In this document: positions 7,440 through 8,297 of the stretch, in pieces
How the letters are laid out: each line of letters opens with the position of its first letter
How positions within the stretch are numbered: the stretch's first letter is position 1
DNA from: Clostridiales bacterium
GTDB lineage: Bacteria; Bacillota; Clostridia; Oscillospirales; Oscillospiraceae
Direction: 5' to 3'
DNA length: 8,297 nt
Assembly (NCBI GenBank): GCA_019421975.1
Contig: JAHZEE010000070.1
Location: 1-8,297 of the forward strand
The notes under the pieces: generated by a model
Seen by the model: only the letters and a program-made list of their open reading frames with translations
What the model was told of the DNA's origin: nothing
Database searches by the model: none
Translations under genes and position numbers: made by a program

Positions 7440-7466
7440 GCCCTCCGGGGAATTCTCCCGGAGGGC
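7440..7466 (-). promoter_or_regulatory. Intercistronic GC-rich hairpin between dctP and dctQ
   Basis: A perfect 10-bp stem (7440-7449 with 7457-7466, GCCCTCCGGG/CCCGGAGGGC), extended by one G-T pair, closes on a short loop. It begins 12 bases after the dctP stop and ends before the dctQ Shine-Dalgarno. On the transcribed (minus) strand it is followed by TCTGTGAAGG with no T-run, so it is not a standard terminator. Such hairpins between a binding-protein gene and its permease genes commonly protect the upstream mRNA 3' end or lower read-through, giving more binding protein than permease. That role is inferred here. Confidence 0.65.
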
Positions 7467-7478
7467 CGCGATGTTTTC

Positions 7479-8297
7479 TCAGCTCAAATCGGCGCCGGTC
7501 ACCGCCTCAAGCTGGCCGTCTGTGAACTTGTCGTTGCAGACCTGAATTTCCTCCAGATAGGCATCCAGGTTTGGTTCCACGCCCTGTGCGGCAAACCAGT
7601 CCGCAATCCCCGCAGTGGCCTCCTGGAAGGCCGCCCGCTCCTCGTCTGTGAGGTAGGTGACCGTCATGCCGCCGTCAGCCAGCGCCTGGAACGCGCCCGC
7701 TTCCTCGTCTGCTGAGAGCTGGAGCTGGAAGGCACACGCCTCCTGGGCCGCCTGGTCCACAACCGCCTGCAGATCCTCCGGCAGAGATTTGTAGAAGTCA
7801 TAGTTGATGGAGATAGCGGTGGCGTCATAGACCGCGTTTACATCGGTGATATAGCTCTGTACCTCATCGTAGTTACCGGTGGAAGCGATCAACGCCGGGT
7901 TCACCTGGCCGTCAATGGTGCGCTGCTGCATGGCGGTGAACAGCTCAGAGAAGGCCATCGGAATGGGGTTGGCGCCCATCTGGGTGTAGGTCTCCAAAAG
8001 GATGTCATTTTCCTGGGTGCGGATTTTCAGACCCTTCATATCCTCCGGCGTGCGGATCTCTCGGGAAGAATTTGTCACGGCCTGCCAGCCATTTTCAAAG
8101 TACACCAGCGGATAGATGCCGGTCTCCTCGGCGATCTCCAGAGACAGGGCCTTTCCGGTCTCGCTGTTGAGGAAGTTCTGCACTGCCTCGCGGCTGTTGA
8201 ACAGGTAGGGAAGCTGCATGAATTTGAACTTGTCGGTGAAATTGGCCAGCACTACCGCGCCGCCTTCGGCCATCTGGATATTTCCCTGCTGGCACTG
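7479..8297 (-). CDS. dctP: TRAP transporter substrate-binding protein (DctP family), 5' partial
   Basis: This is the extracytoplasmic solute receptor of the TRAP transporter. The frame is open to the right edge (272 codons seen). The signal peptide and about the first 60-90 residues lie outside, so whether it is a lipoprotein cannot be seen. The visible part starts QCQQGNIQMAEGG, matching the G-x-I-Q-M-A region of the family. It continues with MQLPYLF and GLKIRTQENDI; the Arg codon at 8021-8019 is the conserved carboxylate-binding residue. Next come LGANP-like MGANPIPMAFSELFTAMQQ and DGQVNPA. The internal ATG at 8273 is not the start. The C-terminus ends GADLS* before the dctP-dctQ hairpin. 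It is probably the first or an early gene of the operon. The substrate is a carboxylate; its identity is not readable, though the downstream enzymes suggest a short 3-hydroxy or 3-keto acid. Confidence 0.94.
   Translation of the reverse strand, partial: QCQQGNIQMAEGGAVVLANFTDKFKFMQLPYLFNSREAVQNFLNSETGKALSLEIAEETGIYPLVYFENGWQAVTNSSREIRTPEDMKGLKIRTQENDILLETYTQMGANPIPMAFSELFTAMQQRTIDGQVNPALIASTGNYDEVQSYITDVNAVYDATAISINYDFYKSLPEDLQAVVDQAAQEACAFQLQLSADEEAGAFQALADGGMTVTYLTDEERAAFQEATAGIADWFAAQGVEPNLDAYLEEIQVCNDKFTDGQLEAVTGADLS

Noticed and set aside
1..8297. Search for CRISPR arrays, tRNA/rRNA genes, transposons, phage or defence genes
   Set aside because: No direct-repeat arrays, tRNA-like folds, transposase motifs or terminal repeats were seen; apart from short intergenic gaps the window is filled by housekeeping and metabolic genes.

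Overview
The window reads as a stretch of a fairly GC-rich, low-motility-signal chromosome from an anaerobic Clostridia bacterium. The best guess is an Oscillospiraceae-like gut fermenter. This rests on the style of the class B penicillin-binding protein, the anaerobe-type CoA-transferase/thiolase/3-hydroxyacyl-CoA dehydrogenase set, and the GC-biased codon use. It is an inference; no rRNA or other marker is present.

Layout. (1) Positions 1-1883 (+): a class B penicillin-binding protein (PBP2/MrdA-like transpeptidase) whose N-terminus is cut by the left edge. The first 81 bases contain a perfect 25-bp inverted repeat that looks like a contig-end fold-back, so the first residues should not be trusted. 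(2) Positions 1884-2150: a convergent intergenic region holding a strong 16-bp-stem hairpin terminator (1978-2013) and a doubtful 39-codon minus-strand ORF. (3) Positions 2151-8297 (-): one tightly packed operon transcribed right to left. Its order is dctP (5' end beyond the right edge), dctQ, dctM, a CoA-transferase of the acetyl-CoA hydrolase/4-hydroxybutyrate CoA-transferase family, a thiolase broken by a frameshift, and a 3-hydroxybutyryl-CoA dehydrogenase. The operon promoter is outside the window.

How the genes fit together. The minus-strand set reads as a self-contained route for a small 3-hydroxy acid. A TRAP transporter imports the carboxylate, the CoA-transferase activates it using an acyl-CoA donor, the NAD-type dehydrogenase oxidises the 3-hydroxyacyl-CoA, and the thiolase cleaves the 3-ketoacyl-CoA. 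No crotonase or acyl-CoA dehydrogenase lies in the visible part. That fits a 3-hydroxy acid (for example 3-hydroxybutyrate) or acetoacetate better than a saturated fatty acid. This is a context-based hypothesis.

The main anomalies are the thiolase frameshift at a run of four G (3219-3222), which separates the nucleophilic cysteine from the catalytic His/Cys blocks, the inverted repeat at the left edge, and a GC-rich hairpin between dctP and dctQ. I did not find CRISPR arrays, tRNA/rRNA genes, insertion sequences or an obvious defence or otherwise novel system.
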